Shown: positions 41,587 through 53,800, counted from the first letter of the stretch. The stretch is DNA of 64,000 nucleotides from Okapia johnstoni (GCA_024291935.2 CM044306.1:5466501-5530500); one strand, 5' to 3'. Notes: generated from the sequence alone by a model not told the origin. Numbers and translations are program-made.

Positions 41587-43329
41587 GAAGACCACGTCTG
41601 CCGCTGAAGACCGCGCCTCCTGGGAGCAGTACCTCTTTGGGGACTTTTTCAGCCTACCTTTTTAGCCCTACAGGTGTCAGGCGTCAATCCTAATCCTTCC
41701 TCGGTTTCCATTCCCGAAACACTGCCCCCCGCATCTCGGCTCCCCTCCTCTTCGTGAAGCCATCACGTCCCTCACTGCCTGACCTCATTGCCCGTTTCCC
41801 TGGCGACAGGCCTGTGATGTGACACGAGGAGGCCTGCGAGACTTCAGGTGGGTAGGCCGGGCCCAGCAGCTGCCCAGGGAAAGGGAAGGAACAAAGCTCT
41901 AGTGTCTGTGCCATCACCGGTACCTGGAAATCACGGAGGGGGCAGTGGAAATAGAGGAGGGGCAGATGGGAGGTTGCAGCCCTGCCTAGCCTCCCCTGCC
42001 CTGATGTAGCCCCAGCTCCCTAGAGAAGGCAGAGGCTTTCCAACCCCCCACCCCCACACTCCTGCCCAGCAGCAGCGATTTAAAAACTTGAGTCCTGGAG
42101 GAACTCAGTTTCTCCAATGAGTCCATTCCTACAGCCTGCCCCACACCTTCCGATGATGTGACATAGAGACTGCCCTGGTCAGCTGGTGGGCCTGCCTCCA
42201 GCAGAATCGGGCTCCAGGGCCCCTCCTCAGAGTCTGGGATCTGCAGGAAGCCCCTGTGCCAAGTGGCTCTCACAGCTGGCCTCAGCTAGGACCATGGACT
42301 CTAGTTCAGTGATGGGAAAGCGACTCCTCCAACTCCCCTGTTTCTGGGCTCTTCTGTTTCTGCCAGCTCCCAAGAAGATAATACAGCCTCCCTGTGGAAA
42401 CAACAGCTCTGGCCTGCAGGCTCTCCGTGGTCTGAAAACCCCACTTCCACCCGAGGATCAGGTAATTTGCTTGCAGCCTGCATTGTGTAGACAAATCAGG
42501 CTCTGTTGGACTTCAGGTGTCCCAGTTACCTGAGTAATTTGCATGTTTATGAGTGAGGGGGATTGAACACCAGCTCAAAGCAAATGGAAAATTCTGACTT
42601 CGGAGGCTCCGGAAGCCCTCCTGTGAACCTTTGCTCACCACCGACAGGATGAAGGATGGGGAAGCCCGCAACCTTGCAAAACCACAGAGCAGGTGACTGA
42701 GGAGTCTCGACCCATCTCAGCGCATGACCTTACCTTAGTTTCTCCTCCAGGATCTGTCAGAAACCCAAAGCAATGGCCTAAGAACAACTCCAAAGAAAAG
42801 TGGGAGAAGAAGGCGAGGAAAATCTTTATTATTGATTGTTTACACCTAAGGAAAGAGAGGAGAGAGAATTCCCTGTAGCCCAGACAGGAGATGAAGAGTT
42901 AATCCTATAATCTAGTCTGCCAGGGAAGAGGAAGGACTGAAACTATTTTCAAGCTGAATCGTGCATGCAGAATGCTTGATGCCTGGGGGTGGAGCCCAGG
43001 ATCCTGAAACCGTTTGAAAGCATCCACTGGGCACTCAGAGCGTATGGAGCCCTGTTCTCAAGGCTCCTTGGAATTCCGAAGTTCCCAGGGGCATTCTGCT
43101 ATCTTCTATTAAAGAAAGGATCACCCCCTTTTAGTTTCTTCTGGGCACCAGCTCCCCTCACCCAGGCCACAGCTCCCCACTGGGCTCAGTGAAGCACCTG
43201 CAAATGCCCAGTGACCTTTTCAGAGTTAGACCAATTACACTCCAGTGCAACAGCTTAAGAAATGCAAAGCAGCCCATGCCAACTCTTCTAGTTGATCTGA
43301 GTAAGAGCCAGAGCCACCCTGCGGGCCCT
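41587..43329. other. unique DNA
   Basis: Long SINE-free interval with no supportable gene. The first 100 bases are moderately CpG-rich ('ccacgtctgccgctgaagac'). Confidence 0.5.
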
Positions 43330-43460
43330 GGCTATGTTCTGGAATCATCCAGAGAATTTTTGAAACTACCGGTGCCTGAGTTCTATCCCCAGGGAACATG
43401 ATTTCACTGGTATTGGAGACAATGGCAGTTTTTAAAAGCTCCCACATGACTTAAACATGT
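43330..43460. mobile_element. MER5-like hAT relic
   Basis: Weak pattern: 'ggaatcatccagagaatttt', 'tgaaactaccggtgcctgag' and a complementary end 'ggcagtttttaaaagctccc'. Diverged. Confidence 0.4.
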
Positions 43461-43651
43461 ATCAAAGTCTAAGAGCTGCTGAGCTGGAGGATTTGGGAGT
43501 TTTGAATTATTGAATGGTGAGTCTTTGGGCTGAAATTGATGAAGTTTGATATTCTGCTAAAGGGAAGGCACGCTTCATGTTCTATTTACCTGGTAGGCTG
43601 CCATCAGGAAACAAAATAATGGTGGCAAAGTTTTCTTCTGGGTATTAGTTT
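43461..43651. other. unique DNA
   Basis: Short AT-rich spacer; nothing recognised. Confidence 0.45.
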
Positions 43652-43865
43652 GCATGTGTGTGTGCTAAGGTGCTTCGGTTGTGTCTGACTCTGTGACCCT
43701 GTGGACTTCAGCCTGCCAGGCTCCTACGTCCATGGGATTCTCCAGGCATGGAAAATGGAATGGGTTGCCATTTCCTTCACCAGGAGATCCCCTCGACCCA
43801 GGGGTTGAACATGTGTCCTCTGCTTGGCAGGTGGATTCTTTACCACTGAGCCACCTGGGAAGCCC
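43652..43865 (-). mobile_element. Bov-tA SINE
   Basis: Reverse copy; the middle is altered ('ggcatggaaaatggaatggg'), with head 'ggggttgaacatgtgtcctc' and end 'gccacctgggaagccc'. Confidence 0.9.
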
Positions 43866-43884
43866 AGGAACTGTACTTAGACTA

Positions 43885-44000
43885 CATTGATGTTTCATTT
43901 ATTCTTTCCAACCAGGTACCAGATGGATATTATCCCCATTTGACAGATGAAGAAACTGAGGCTCAGAGATGAAGACACAATTATTGAGTGTTAGGAGACA
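43885..44000 (-). repeat. MIR SINE fragment
   Basis: Reverse: 'ttattctttccaaccaggta', 'tattatccccatttgacaga', 'gaagaaactgaggctcagag'. Directly next to the SINE. Confidence 0.62.
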
Positions 44001-44622
44001 GTTATCCTTGGACCTCTCACATTATGTTTTCTTGTAAGCAGACTTGCAGGCCACCTTTGTTCTGATCTCTGTAAGGATGCTTGCATGGTGAATAGCATTG
44101 AAAGACATAATGTCACCCTCTGCAGTCAAGGGTAGGCATACTGACTGTCCATTTTAAAAGATTCAGGTTCCCTAATCTTGGGGTTTCCCTTCCCTTACAC
44201 ACCCTACAGTGTATGCCCAGGTATCACCTGGCCCTCTTTGCAGTGCCTTGTGGGAACTGTGGCTTAAGGAACAGTTGCAAAAACCCCACCACTCTGGTTA
44301 CCCCGGTTGCTGTGATAAACGGTCCCATATCTCTGACTGGGTGAGTTTCATGCCTTGTGCTAACATCAAGGAAACTGTGGCAGGGCAGGCTAACTTCTTA
44401 ACTTGTGATGGACTGGGCATCTTAATTTACATCTGTTTTGAAAACCTGTACACTTAGGAGATGGATAAGCCAGAGGTGATATTAAAACAAAGCAAAATAC
44501 GTATTCCCGATCAATGACTGCTTTTCCCCTAGATAGAAAATGACAACACGAATCAGTCCCTGTCTCATTCATTCATCTTTTTTATGAGCTGAATAAACAA
44601 ATTCACATGAATTAAAAGAAGG
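44001..44622. other. unique DNA
   Basis: Single copy, no supportable gene. Confidence 0.5.
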
Positions 44623-44740
44623 GACTTCCCTGGTGGTCCAGTGGTTAAGAATCCATATTCCCAGTGCAGGGGGCCTGGGTTTGATCCCTGGTTGGGGAAC
44701 TAAGATCCCACATGCCGCATAGTACGACCAACTAAATAAA
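44623..44740 (+). mobile_element. CHR-type SINE
   Basis: Forward copy: 'ggacttccctggtggtccag', 'ggtttgatccctggttgggg', 'aactaagatcccacatgccg'. Confidence 0.9.
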
Positions 44741-45227
44741 CATGTAACTAGTGAATTCGATTCCTTAAATAGATCCAGGGCTTTACAAAAAAGTTACAAG
44801 GAATGTAAACCTTGGGTACATAAGAGTACCCTGGTGGTTCCAAATTCCGCTTGATTTTAAACTCCATCAAGCTATCTCCTCTTTTCTCTCTGAGAACATT
44901 TCAATTGATTCTATCAAAACAGCCTCTAGGCTTGATAAGCACGTCTGGGTCTTGGCTTTGCCTCAGCACCCAAAACCCACTCATCCAATTGTTGTCAGAT
45001 GCTGATCACTCCTTATTACCTACCAATATTCCAAACTGGGGAGAGATGATTTTTCCTCTTGTGTTAACACTACTGGCCCCTTTGTTGGTGACCATTTCCC
45101 TTTGAGGTCAGAATCTTTGAGTCTCTTCCTCAGCCCTTTTTTACCCGGTTCTTAACTTAAACCAACTCAGTTATTAGGTAAGCATCCTTTCGAAAGCATC
45201 ATTTCCTTTCATACTAATTACCTTCTC
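44741..45227. other. unique DNA
   Basis: Single copy, AT-moderate; no gene or repeat recognised. Confidence 0.45.
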
Positions 45228-45354
45228 TTCTGGAGGAGGGCCTGGCAATCCACTCCAGTATTCTTGCCTAGAGAATTCCATAGACAAAGGAGCCTGGTGG
45301 GCTACAGTCCATGGGGTCACAAAGAGTCAGACACGACTGAGTGACTAACACACA
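45228..45354 (+). mobile_element. Bov-A monomer
   Basis: Forward copy without the tRNA head, starting 'tctggaggagggcctggcaa' and ending 'gacacgactgagtgactaac'. Confidence 0.9.
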
Positions 45355-45384
45355 ATTTCTAGTAGCATCTTCATTATAATTTTC

Positions 45385-45610
45385 AGCTGCTAATTACTAT
45401 TACTAAAATTATTAAAACTAACTACTATTTATCTGCCAGGCACTTTTAAAGTGCTTCATAAAAGGATCTTAAATCGACTCAACAACCCTAAGTATTTTCA
45501 CTCGAAGAAGATGGGGTTTCCAGGAGGTTAAATGTTTTGTCATCGGAGCAAGGAAGTGGTAAAGCTGGAAGTTAGAGCTATGTCTGTCCAGCCCCAAAGC
45601 TACGCTTTCC
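45385..45610 (-). repeat. MIR-like SINE
   Basis: Reverse: 'actactatttatctgccagg', 'taaagtgcttcataaaagga', 'aggaggttaaatgttttgtc', 'aggaagtggtaaagctggaa'. Confidence 0.6.
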
Positions 45611-45639
45611 CTCCCTTCTACCCCAACTGCCCTTTTTGT

Positions 45640-45880
45640 AAACAATTTTCTTGAGATACAATTCGCATAGCATACAATTCACTCATTTAAACAACTCAGT
45701 GGCTTTAGTCTATTCTCAGATATGTGTGCTTCCGTCACCATAGTCAATTTTAGAACATTTCCACCACATCCACTCTCGTTATCACCCTCCGTCTCCCCAT
45801 CCTCCTCCTCAACCCTAACCAACTGCCTTCTAGCAAAGTCTCTTTCTAAAAAAGCCAAACCTTTTCTTCCCTCTCCGTTA
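45640..45880 (-). repeat. old L1 fragment
   Basis: Reverse: 'ttcttgagatacaattcgca', 'caattcactcatttaaacaa', 'tagtcaattttagaacattt', 'ccaactgccttctagcaaa'. Ancient L1 part. Confidence 0.55.
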
Positions 45881-46807
45881 CCTATCAGAGTATATTTATA
45901 TTCATTGGTAAATTAATGACTTCTTTGGGTTACTGAGAAGGTTAAGAGTTGCAAAAAAACCAGAAAGCAGCCCATGTGGCTTCTCACTGATACTCCCCAG
46001 GTTGGTTTTTTGTTCCTCCTTCTGCCCAGAGACCACCAAGAAGAACCTCAGAAGGGCCACGGGCCGCTCAGGTGACTGTGTCACCGCCTTCAGTACCTGG
46101 CCCCAGGAAGTAGCTCTTAGATCTGTGATGTGGCCATAAGGACGGGGACCCAGGAAAGTTTCCAGCCTGGACTCAAGCCTCACTTCTTACGACAGAGAGC
46201 AGCTCTCTCCATCTCCCTCCCGAAGTAGTCTCTCATCAGTCCTTCCTGTGAGGGCTGGTCTTGTCCAAGGAGGGTCTTGTCAGCAGTAGCCTAGCGTCTA
46301 TCTGACTTTGCAGGAAGTGAGGTCCGTGTATGTGCCCATTTGGAGAAGGACTCACGTGCTCGGAGATTGGTTGGAGATACAGGGAGCCCCGGTGGCTGGG
46401 GGGGGAGCATGTGGGGAAGGGACACAGGGAGGGGAAGGTGAGCAGGAAGCCAGGGAGCCAGCACCCTGGCGGGAGACCGGCTCTCCTTGATGTAGGTAAA
46501 TTCCAGGAGACACTGGGAACACGTGTCAGGCTTACCCAGCCCTGAGGGAGAGGTGGCCCAGGTGTTTCAGCATCAGCCCCTGAGTCCTTGGCTAAGGGCT
46601 GTTCCCAGAGAGAGCCATTCCTCAGCTCGCCTGGCTGCCATGCTCCTGCAGGCAGAGCCGTCTTAGGTCGTTTTGGGAAAATCCCTCCGGCAGGAAAATG
46701 CAGATACTGGCATTTGGGGGTTGGTGAGGGATCACAAAACGGACCGATCTGAGGGTTACAGGTGGGTACCCAAGGCATCTCCTGTAGCCTAGCCCTGTTA
46801 TAACTCC
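45881..46807. other. unique DNA
   Basis: Single copy. A 227-codon minus frame starts in the CA repeat that follows and is an artefact. No gene. Confidence 0.5.
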
Positions 46808-46902
46808 TGCATGCATGTGTGAACATGTGCATACACGTGCACATGCATGCACACACACACACACGCGCGCGCATGCACACACACACATGCACACACAGTA
46901 TG
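46808..46902. repeat. CA/CG/TG microsatellite
   Basis: Alternating purine-pyrimidine run including cacacacacacacgcgcgcg and gcatgcacacacacacatgc. Long and mixed, so probably length-variable and prone to left-handed DNA. Confidence 0.92.
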
Positions 46903-47417
46903 CAGCCTCGACAGAGCACAATCCTCCATCCCCGGGCTCTCCTCTGCGCGACAATAATCAGGGCTCACCTTTCCATAGTAATGAGAAGCAGCAAGGCATT
47001 GGATCCACCTTTTACCTACATCTTTTACTTTCAAAGCTGGAGAGTTTCCCACCAGGCTTTGCAAAGAGTATAGGACCCCAGACAAGATCACCTGGGGGTG
47101 GAGTTGCTCCAGGATGAAGGAAGGAATAAGCTCCTCCATTGCTTTGGGTCTAGACGAAGGGACCTCAGGTTTGCAAAGCTCATCAGAGAGTCTGGCTTTC
47201 AAGCTGCAACCTGACCGTTCTCCCTGCCCCACCCACAATCACAGGCCCTGGGGACTCAAAGGCTGGCAAGTAGCCTGGCTGAGTTGGAAAGACGGGTCAC
47301 CTTTCTTGGTTGATCCTTTCAAAGCCCATGTGCCTTGGGGGTGCCTTTTCTCCAGGAATGGAATAGAACATTGGAGTTCTGGGCAGTCCAAGGCCATGTC
47401 AACCTTGTTGAAGGATG
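46903..47417. other. unique DNA
   Basis: Single copy, no supportable gene. Confidence 0.5.
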
Positions 47418-47447
47418 TTCATTCATTCATTCACTTATTCATTCATC
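47418..47447. repeat. (CATT)n microsatellite
   Basis: About seven tetranucleotide units, one changed to 'cactt'. A short length-variable candidate. Confidence 0.85.
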
Positions 47448-47604
47448 CTTGAACTCATTCATCATCTTCATGGCTCAGGAATTGAGGGGACCATGGTAAT
47501 GTGACAGTGACAAATATGCAAACTTTCCACCTTCTTTCAAAGACCTCAGAGTACGTGTGAGTCCAATGTGGTCTAGAATCCCTGGCCCACCTCCTCAGCG
47601 GCTT

Positions 47605-47755
47605 CTTGCTCCTTGCCTCTGTGTATGTCTCTGCACATCAACAGACTACGAGCTCTCTTAGGAGAAGGCCCTGTTCACCACTGTATCCTTGTAACCCAGC
47701 ATCGTCCCTGGAACCCAGCAGGTGCCCAATAAATACTTGTGAATGAATGGATGCA
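47605..47755 (+). repeat. L2 LINE 3' end
   Basis: Forward: 'gactacgagctctcttagga', 'ctgttcaccactgtatcctt', 'aggtgcccaataaatacttg', then 'tgaatgaatgg', the L2 tail. Confidence 0.7.
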
Positions 47756-47878
47756 TGTGTGCATTGGGGCAAAATGCAGATCCTTGTACATGTTTTAATG
47801 TATTTCTATGTCTCGGCATTTGGGTATCAGTGCAAATAATTCTGTATCTGTGTTGTTTTCTATATTGTATATAACTGA

Positions 47879-47920
47879 GTGTGCGTGTGCATATGTGTGT
47901 GTGTGTGTGTGTGTGTGTGT
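47879..47920. repeat. (TG)n microsatellite
   Basis: About 13 uninterrupted TG units at 47894-47920 after a mixed leader. Confidence 0.93.
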
Positions 47921-47921
47921 A

Positions 47922-48526
47922 ATTTGTTAATAGACAGTCTTTCCTTCACAATATTTCAAGAGAATGAACATTTCTGCTTCTGGTATCTGACTTCATAACC
48001 CCAATCTGCATTTTCCGCTCACTTCCAGCTCCCAGATTTTCAAATATTTATACTCCTATATTTAAAACCCGTGAGATCTCTCTCTCTCGCCCTGCTGGTG
48101 CTCCCCCTCCCTCCTTCCCACCCTGCCATCAGCTCTCCCTCTCCACCTCATTTCCTCTTCTCTCCCAGATACATACAGGTGTTGGTGAAGAAATTGCCCG
48201 ACTGAGCCACGCTTTCACATCCAAATCGGGGTCACTGAGGGACACAAGTGAGCCACCACCGTGATCCTGTGACAAATCCTGGATGTTGAGCCCAGCCAGG
48301 GAGGGGCATAGAGACTCCAGTGCCCCTCCCCCAAACCCTGGTGGCTCTGAAGAGGGTCTACCCTCGAAGAGGGGCTTCCTCTGGCTGTAGCAGAGCTTCT
48401 TAGGAGGAGGAACTAACTGGTGTTTGCCCAGGGCTTCAGCCAGAGGCGCTGTCTAATGACCAAGGTTGCCTGAGTTTGTGGAAGCTGAGGGTCTCGTCTC
48501 TGGGAGCCTAAAAGACCCTTGCTGGA
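47922..48526. other. unique DNA with pyrimidine-rich part
   Basis: 48070-48175 is C/T-rich on the + strand ('tctctctctctcgccctgct'). No gene. Confidence 0.5.
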
Positions 48527-48685
48527 AAAGAAGGGGGTGACAGAGGATGAGATGGTTGAGTGGCATCATCGACACAATGGACATGAGTTTGAGCAAATTC
48601 TGGGGGATAGTGAAGGACAGGGAAGCCGGGCATGCTGCAGTCCATGGGGTCGCAAAGAATTGGACACGACTTAGCAACTGAACAA
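48527..48685 (+). mobile_element. short BovB 3' fragment
   Basis: Forward terminal 160 bases: 'gacagaggatgagatggttg', 'caatggacatgagtttgagc', 'ggacacgacttagcaactga'. Confidence 0.92.
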
Positions 48686-49036
48686 TCTCGATGTCTTAGA
48701 GTTCTGACCTGAAGGCAGAGGGGAACCCCAGGTGGCCCCTCCCCATCCTGCTGACTGTAGCAGAGCCTGACCAGGAAAGATCTACCAAGGGCAGTAGTAA
48801 TCTCTGGACCTGATCAGTTAGGATTTTGAGAAGTCCTAAACGAAGTGAGGGCCTGTTGACTTTCAGCATGAGAGTCTCATGCTCAGGGATCACTCAAACA
48901 CCAGATACGGTTCTGAGGGCCTCAGGGTATGGCTTCTGCTCTCATTCCCTGTCCATGGATCAAGGAATAGGAGGCTGATGTTCTCAGTTCCACCTTTGGG
49001 CCTGTAAGGACCTTGCCATTGCAGAGTCAGTGAGCC
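48686..49036. other. unique DNA
   Basis: Single copy; nothing recognised. Confidence 0.5.
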
Positions 49037-49083
49037 AAAGACACACAGACGCGCACACACACACAGACACACACACACACACA
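49037..49083. repeat. CA-rich microsatellite
   Basis: Mixed (CA)n/(CACAGA)n run: acacacacacacagacacac. Confidence 0.92.
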
Positions 49084-49787
49084 AGATGTCCCGAAGAATA
49101 GATAGGAGAAAGGGCCCAGGTGGAAGCCATCAGGACAGTCCATGGGAGCAGGCGGCACCTGGGGTCTCCTCGTGGTCCCTTCCCCTCCGGACTCCTGTCC
49201 ATCCTGCTCCGGGCCCTGGGAGGTTGACCCGAATGAACCACATCCGTGGGCTTGCGTGCTCACGTCCAGCTGGGTTCAGCCAGTGGAGCCCTGGCCACAG
49301 ATCACGCAGAGGGAGGAGAAGGAGGCCAGGCGTTTGTCGCTCTGGCCATCACCCTGGAGTGCCAGCTCTAGGCGCCCGAGTCCTTCCGCCAAAGTCCAGC
49401 GCTCCTCTCGTGGGAACCTCTGCCCTCGGGTTTCCCTCCTGAGCTATGGACTGGTCCCTCCCCTTGTCCTCTTGGCTTGGGGTCGTCAAAACTCCACTGC
49501 TGCCATCCCTGGATTCCTGGCTCCCGTCTGCCCTCACCTTGGCCAATAATGCCTTTGTAAGTAAACCCTCCCCAAATGACCTAATTTGATTGTGTCTCCA
49601 GTTGGCACTATAACTAAGAAATAACAGGGTGGATCAGGGAGATTTGTTACCTTGAATTGGGTTTGGTCAGAGACTTGGTGCCCATCAGTTTGTCTTCATT
49701 ATTGCTAGCATATGAGTGGATGTAGAAATGCTGTCTCTACCATTTTAAAAAATATCTATTTGCTACTGTCCCTAAAACTACAGGTTT
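49084..49787. other. unique GC-rich DNA
   Basis: Single copy; overlapping frames up to 135 codons, none with a domain. Confidence 0.5.
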
Positions 49788-49799
49788 AATAGGTTGCTA

Positions 49800-50028
49800 C
49801 ATGCGTGTGTGCATGCTAAGTCGCTTCAGTCGTGTCCTGATTTTTTGTGACCCTATGGACTGTAGCCCACTAGGCTCCTCTGTCCATGGGATTCTCCAGG
49901 CAAGAATACTCTAGTGGTTTGCCATGCCCTCCTCCAGGGGATCTTCCAGGCCCAGGGATCAAACCTGCATCTCTTATATTTCCTGTTGGCATGTGGGTTC
50001 TTTACTATTAGCACTACCTGGGAAGCCC
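49800..50028 (-). mobile_element. Bov-tA SINE with exact TSD
   Basis: Full-length reverse copy. aataggttgcta flanks it exactly at 49788-49799 and 50029-50040 (12 bases). Confidence 0.96.
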
Positions 50029-50040
50029 AATAGGTTGCTA

Positions 50041-50607
50041 GACACACTATAAATCTGGGTCTCTCAAACGAGTAACTGTCCCAGAAGGGCAGGAGTGTCA
50101 ACGGGTTATTGATCAATAAATAACTTTTAATAGTTTGTTGATAAACCACTGGGTCACTTTTTGACACCCATCTTCATCTTGAGGGGAAATCTCATAAGAA
50201 GAAGCTCAGATTGTTTGGAACTTTTATTGACCTGCTGTGACTTCTGACTTCCTGGAAGTTGGTTAGTGGCCAACAGTTATGAGATAAATGTAGGCGGCTC
50301 CATCATATTCTAAGTGTCAGACACGGTGTGAACAGTCATTCAGCAGATCTGGGTACAATACTGAGCAGCATAAAAGAAGACTGTGCTCTGGCCTCTTCCT
50401 TTGGAAAACACATATTAACGAGGCGAGACTCCTTTCGGATTATCTTGACTCATGCCCTCTTATTATAGAAAATAGAAAAGAGGGTGAAGTGCTTCCTTTT
50501 TGCTTTGTTATAACTCCATTTCCACAGGACAGAAGTGAACCCAACCAATAGCAGCTTCTATTACTTAATTACTTTCAGAATGACTGGCTTCAGAATAACT
50601 AGTCTAG
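50041..50607. other. unique DNA
   Basis: Single copy, no gene or repeat recognised. Confidence 0.5.
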
Positions 50608-50735
50608 GGACTTCCCTGGTGGTCCAGTGGCTCAGGCTTTGCACTCCCAATGCTGGGAGCCAGGGTTTGATCCCTGATCAGGGAACTAGATCCCATGTGC
50701 CACAGCTAAGATCTGCTGCAGTCAAACAAACAGTT
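50608..50735 (+). mobile_element. CHR-type SINE
   Basis: Forward copy: 'ggacttccctggtggtccag', 'ggtttgatccctgatcaggg', 'aactagatcccatgtgccac'. Confidence 0.9.
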
Positions 50736-50920
50736 TTTAAAAAGAAAAACCAGTCTAAAACGAAGCAACTTGTGTTGGGTAGATGTGCCTACCCCCCATC
50801 CAACACAGTGGGTTCTGAGCCCAGTAATTCTGTATTCCAAATTAATTTCTTTTGTTATCTAAGGATGCGTGTTGTAATTGCCCTGCAGAATTTATCTTTT
50901 CCTCCACCCTTAAAATCAGA
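50736..50920. other. unique DNA
   Basis: Short AT-moderate spacer; nothing recognised. Confidence 0.45.
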
Positions 50921-51134
50921 GGGCTTCCCAGGTGGCACCAGTGGTAAAGAAGCTACCTACCAATGCGGGAGACACAAGAGATGCAGGTTCAATCCTTAAG
51001 TCAGGAGGATCCCCTGGAGAGGGAAATGGCAACCCACTCCAGTATTCTTGCCTGGAAAAATCCCATGGACAGAGGAGCCTGGCAGGCTACAGTCTATGGG
51101 GTTGCAAAGAGTCAGACATGACTGAGCACGCATG
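50921..51134 (+). mobile_element. Bov-tA SINE
   Basis: Full-length forward copy from 'gggcttcccaggtggcacca' to 'gtcagacatgactgagcacg'. Confidence 0.93.
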
Positions 51135-53034
51135 TAGAATAATAGAATACAATCAGAGGCGCCATGATCTTCATAGGAGATTTATTTATGGCCCTGGAGA
51201 GGACCTGGTAACTCTTGCTTTGAAAAGCAGCCAGATTCAAGTCATCCTGTAAAACCTTGGGACTTTGAGTGTTTGCCTGCCAGGATAGAGTCAGATTGCT
51301 TATTTCTCCCATTCCTACTCCCCCAGCCTCCATCCACACCTCCTCCCAGAACCGGCTGCAGAGGAGCCAGCCAGGATGAGCTGGAGGTTGTCAGGCTTGG
51401 ACTGGCCAGGGGCCCAGAGGGGCGGGTACCAGCTGGGGCCCTGCTTCAGTGAGGCAGCCGGAGCTGTGCACACCAGGCTGGGGGTGGTCTTCTTCCCACC
51501 CAGCTGCAGCAGCTGCTCAGCTAGAAGCTGTCCATGGTGGATTCTTGCCACTCATAATCCAGTCTTTACGGGTGGGAAGAAGCCTCATCCAGACATACTC
51601 GGGGGGCGGAAGGACCTTATTTGCCCTCCGTGTGTCCTTTCATATGGGAACTCTGGGGACACTGGCCAAGTTCACTTGGTCCAAAGACTTTGCTTCCACT
51701 CTAGCTGTCTCAACCATCATTCAGAACTTAATGTCTTATGTGAAAACACAAATGGTAGTGGGAGAATAGAACCCTTGGAGAAGTTGCCTGGAATGGAAGG
51801 GCTTTGAAATCCCAAAGTCAGTAAGCCAGAATTGCAACACCTTTGTAGCTAACAGTGTTGACCCAGTAGGGTCTGAGGGCTGATCAGGGTAGGAGAGAAC
51901 CATGTGCGTCCTGGGGCCAGAGATCACCGTCTCATTCAGTAGAACTCTTCCCACCTGGACTTACTGTCTCAGGTCCTGCTGCAGATAAACTTCTCATAGC
52001 TGGTCCCGCTATACTTGCAGACTCTGAGTATCTCAGATTCACCCATTTAGTTGGATTCTTGGACTTAGAGTTCTCCCAGAGTCTTATCAGCCATGACTCT
52101 GTCATTTTTCTGCTCCAAAGAGAGCAGAGCAACAAATAATACACCTTGGTGTTTGCACAATGGATACAGATTTCAATCAGGAAGAACTTATCAGTGAGAA
52201 GGTCCTGAAATGGACAGTCAAGAAGAGTATTGCACCTGGACTTCAGGGATGTTTAAACTCCAAAGGATTTGTCTTTATCTGGGGAGACTATGGAACCAAT
52301 GAGGTATCCATGCTTCTTGGCCCTTAGGTTCCCTAGAGCCCTCATCTTTGGCTTAAAACAAAATGTGGAGGAATGGCATCTGCTTCTAGGACAGTGTTCT
52401 CCTTGCTTCCTGGGATCCTGGAGCAGAGATCTGGCTCAGTCAGAAATATTGCCCCTTTCCAGAGATGTCGTCATTATGGGCAATAGTCAGGGAGATGGAG
52501 ACAGAGGATGGGGAACAGTGGTGATTTTCACCCAGAGCCGGAGAACCGTGTACCGTCATTAGATTGCACAGAACAAAGTTCAGCTGTAATCACCAACCCA
52601 CTTTCTCCCCTGTAAATTAACTATGTCACAGCTAATTCCTCTCAGAGGTTTAACATCGCTTACCCTCTCCGACTAATGAGGATCGGAAGGACATTTGGAA
52701 GTCATCCTGAGCCGTGACCATTCTCCTGGACCCTGCATTTCCAGCTCCAGATGGACTTGATGAGCGTCGAGGGGCACACAGCTGCTTCCAGACACCTGGC
52801 TTAGCATCAGAACCTCGGATCATAAAAGCCATCCAGTCCATCCATCCAGTGAAGGGTGCGGTTCTCCCCCAAACACTCCTGCCTGCAGCATCCCAGTGTG
52901 CACCTACATATTTCCAGAAAGAACCAGGAAGATCCATCAAGATGACATGGTCCTTCTTCCTTAGGAGTCTGCAACCTGGGTGAAGGGCAGACGCCACATG
53001 CCACCAACTCAAAAACTAAGACTCAAATCCAAAG
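51135..53034. other. unique DNA
   Basis: Longest repeat-poor interval (1.9 kb). Frames of up to 143 codons show no known domain. 52545-52690 is AT-rich ('gtaaattaactatgtcacag', 'ccgactaatgagg') and a weak regulatory candidate. Confidence 0.5.
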
Positions 53035-53044
53035 GTGCTGGGGA

Positions 53045-53255
53045 CTCTGCTCAAGGTTATGTGGCAGCCTGGATGGGAGGGGAGTCTGGGGGGAGAATGG
53101 ATACATGTATATGTATGGCTGAGTCCCTAGGCTGTTATACCTGACTATCACAACATTGTTTGTTAATCGACTAAACTCTAATATGAAATAAAAATTTTTT
53201 AAAGAAATAAAAAATAAATAACTAAATGTTCCACATGTATACTTGAACAAAAAAA
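53045..53255 (+). mobile_element. L1_BT 3' tail with exact TSD
   Basis: Ruminant L1 3' UTR: 'ttatgtggcagcctggatgg', 'gaatggatacatgtatatgt', 'caacattgtttgttaatcga', then an A-rich tail. gtgctgggga flanks it exactly at 53035-53044 and 53256-53265. Only the last 210 bases inserted. Confidence 0.92.
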
Positions 53256-53265
53256 GTGCTGGGGA

Positions 53266-53800
53266 TCTTAAATGGCTATAGACTGTATCGCCCCTACTGT
53301 AGGACATTCTAGAAAAGGCAAAACTAGGAGACAGTGAAAAAAAAAATCAGTAGTGGCCAGAGTTTCCAGGTAGGGGGAAGAGGTGAACAGGTAGATCACA
53401 AGGGACTTTGGGGACAAGGAAATTATTCCGTATGTTCCTGTAATGTGGATACTGGACGTTATGCTTGTTTCAAAACCCATACAATGTATAACACAAAGAG
53501 TGAATCCTAGTGAAAACTGTGGGCTCTATTGAATAATTCTGCATCAGTGTTGGGTCATTGGTTGTAACAAACATACTACACTGATGCCAGCTGTTAACAG
53601 TAGAAGAAATGGGGGTGGGAAGTCGCTGTATTTTTCTCTGGCTGCACTGCTGGCGGGATCTCGGTTCCCCAGCCAAGGACTGAACCCGAGCGCCTGGCAG
53701 TGAAGTGCGGAGTATTATCCACTGGACCACCGGAGAAGTCCCTCCACTCCATATTTCTGTAAACCTAAAACTGCTCGAAATAATAAAGTCTATTGATTTT
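53266..53800 (+). repeat. old L1 3' end split by CHR
   Basis: Forward L1 3' UTR: 'acattctagaaaaggcaaaa', 'agtttccaggtaggggga', 'caaaacccatacaatgtata', 'gtcattggttgtaacaaaca', and after the CHR 'taaacctaaaactgctcgaa' with 'ataataaagtctattga'. Confidence 0.78.
53622..53742 (-). mobile_element. CHR-type SINE inside L1
   Basis: Reverse copy: 'ctctggctgcactgctggcg', 'ttccccagccaaggactgaa', 'tccactggaccaccggagaa'. Confidence 0.87.

Noticed and set aside
46236..46919. 227-codon minus frame
   Set aside because: It begins inside the CA/CG microsatellite (Cys/Val/Arg-rich start) and has no recognisable domain.
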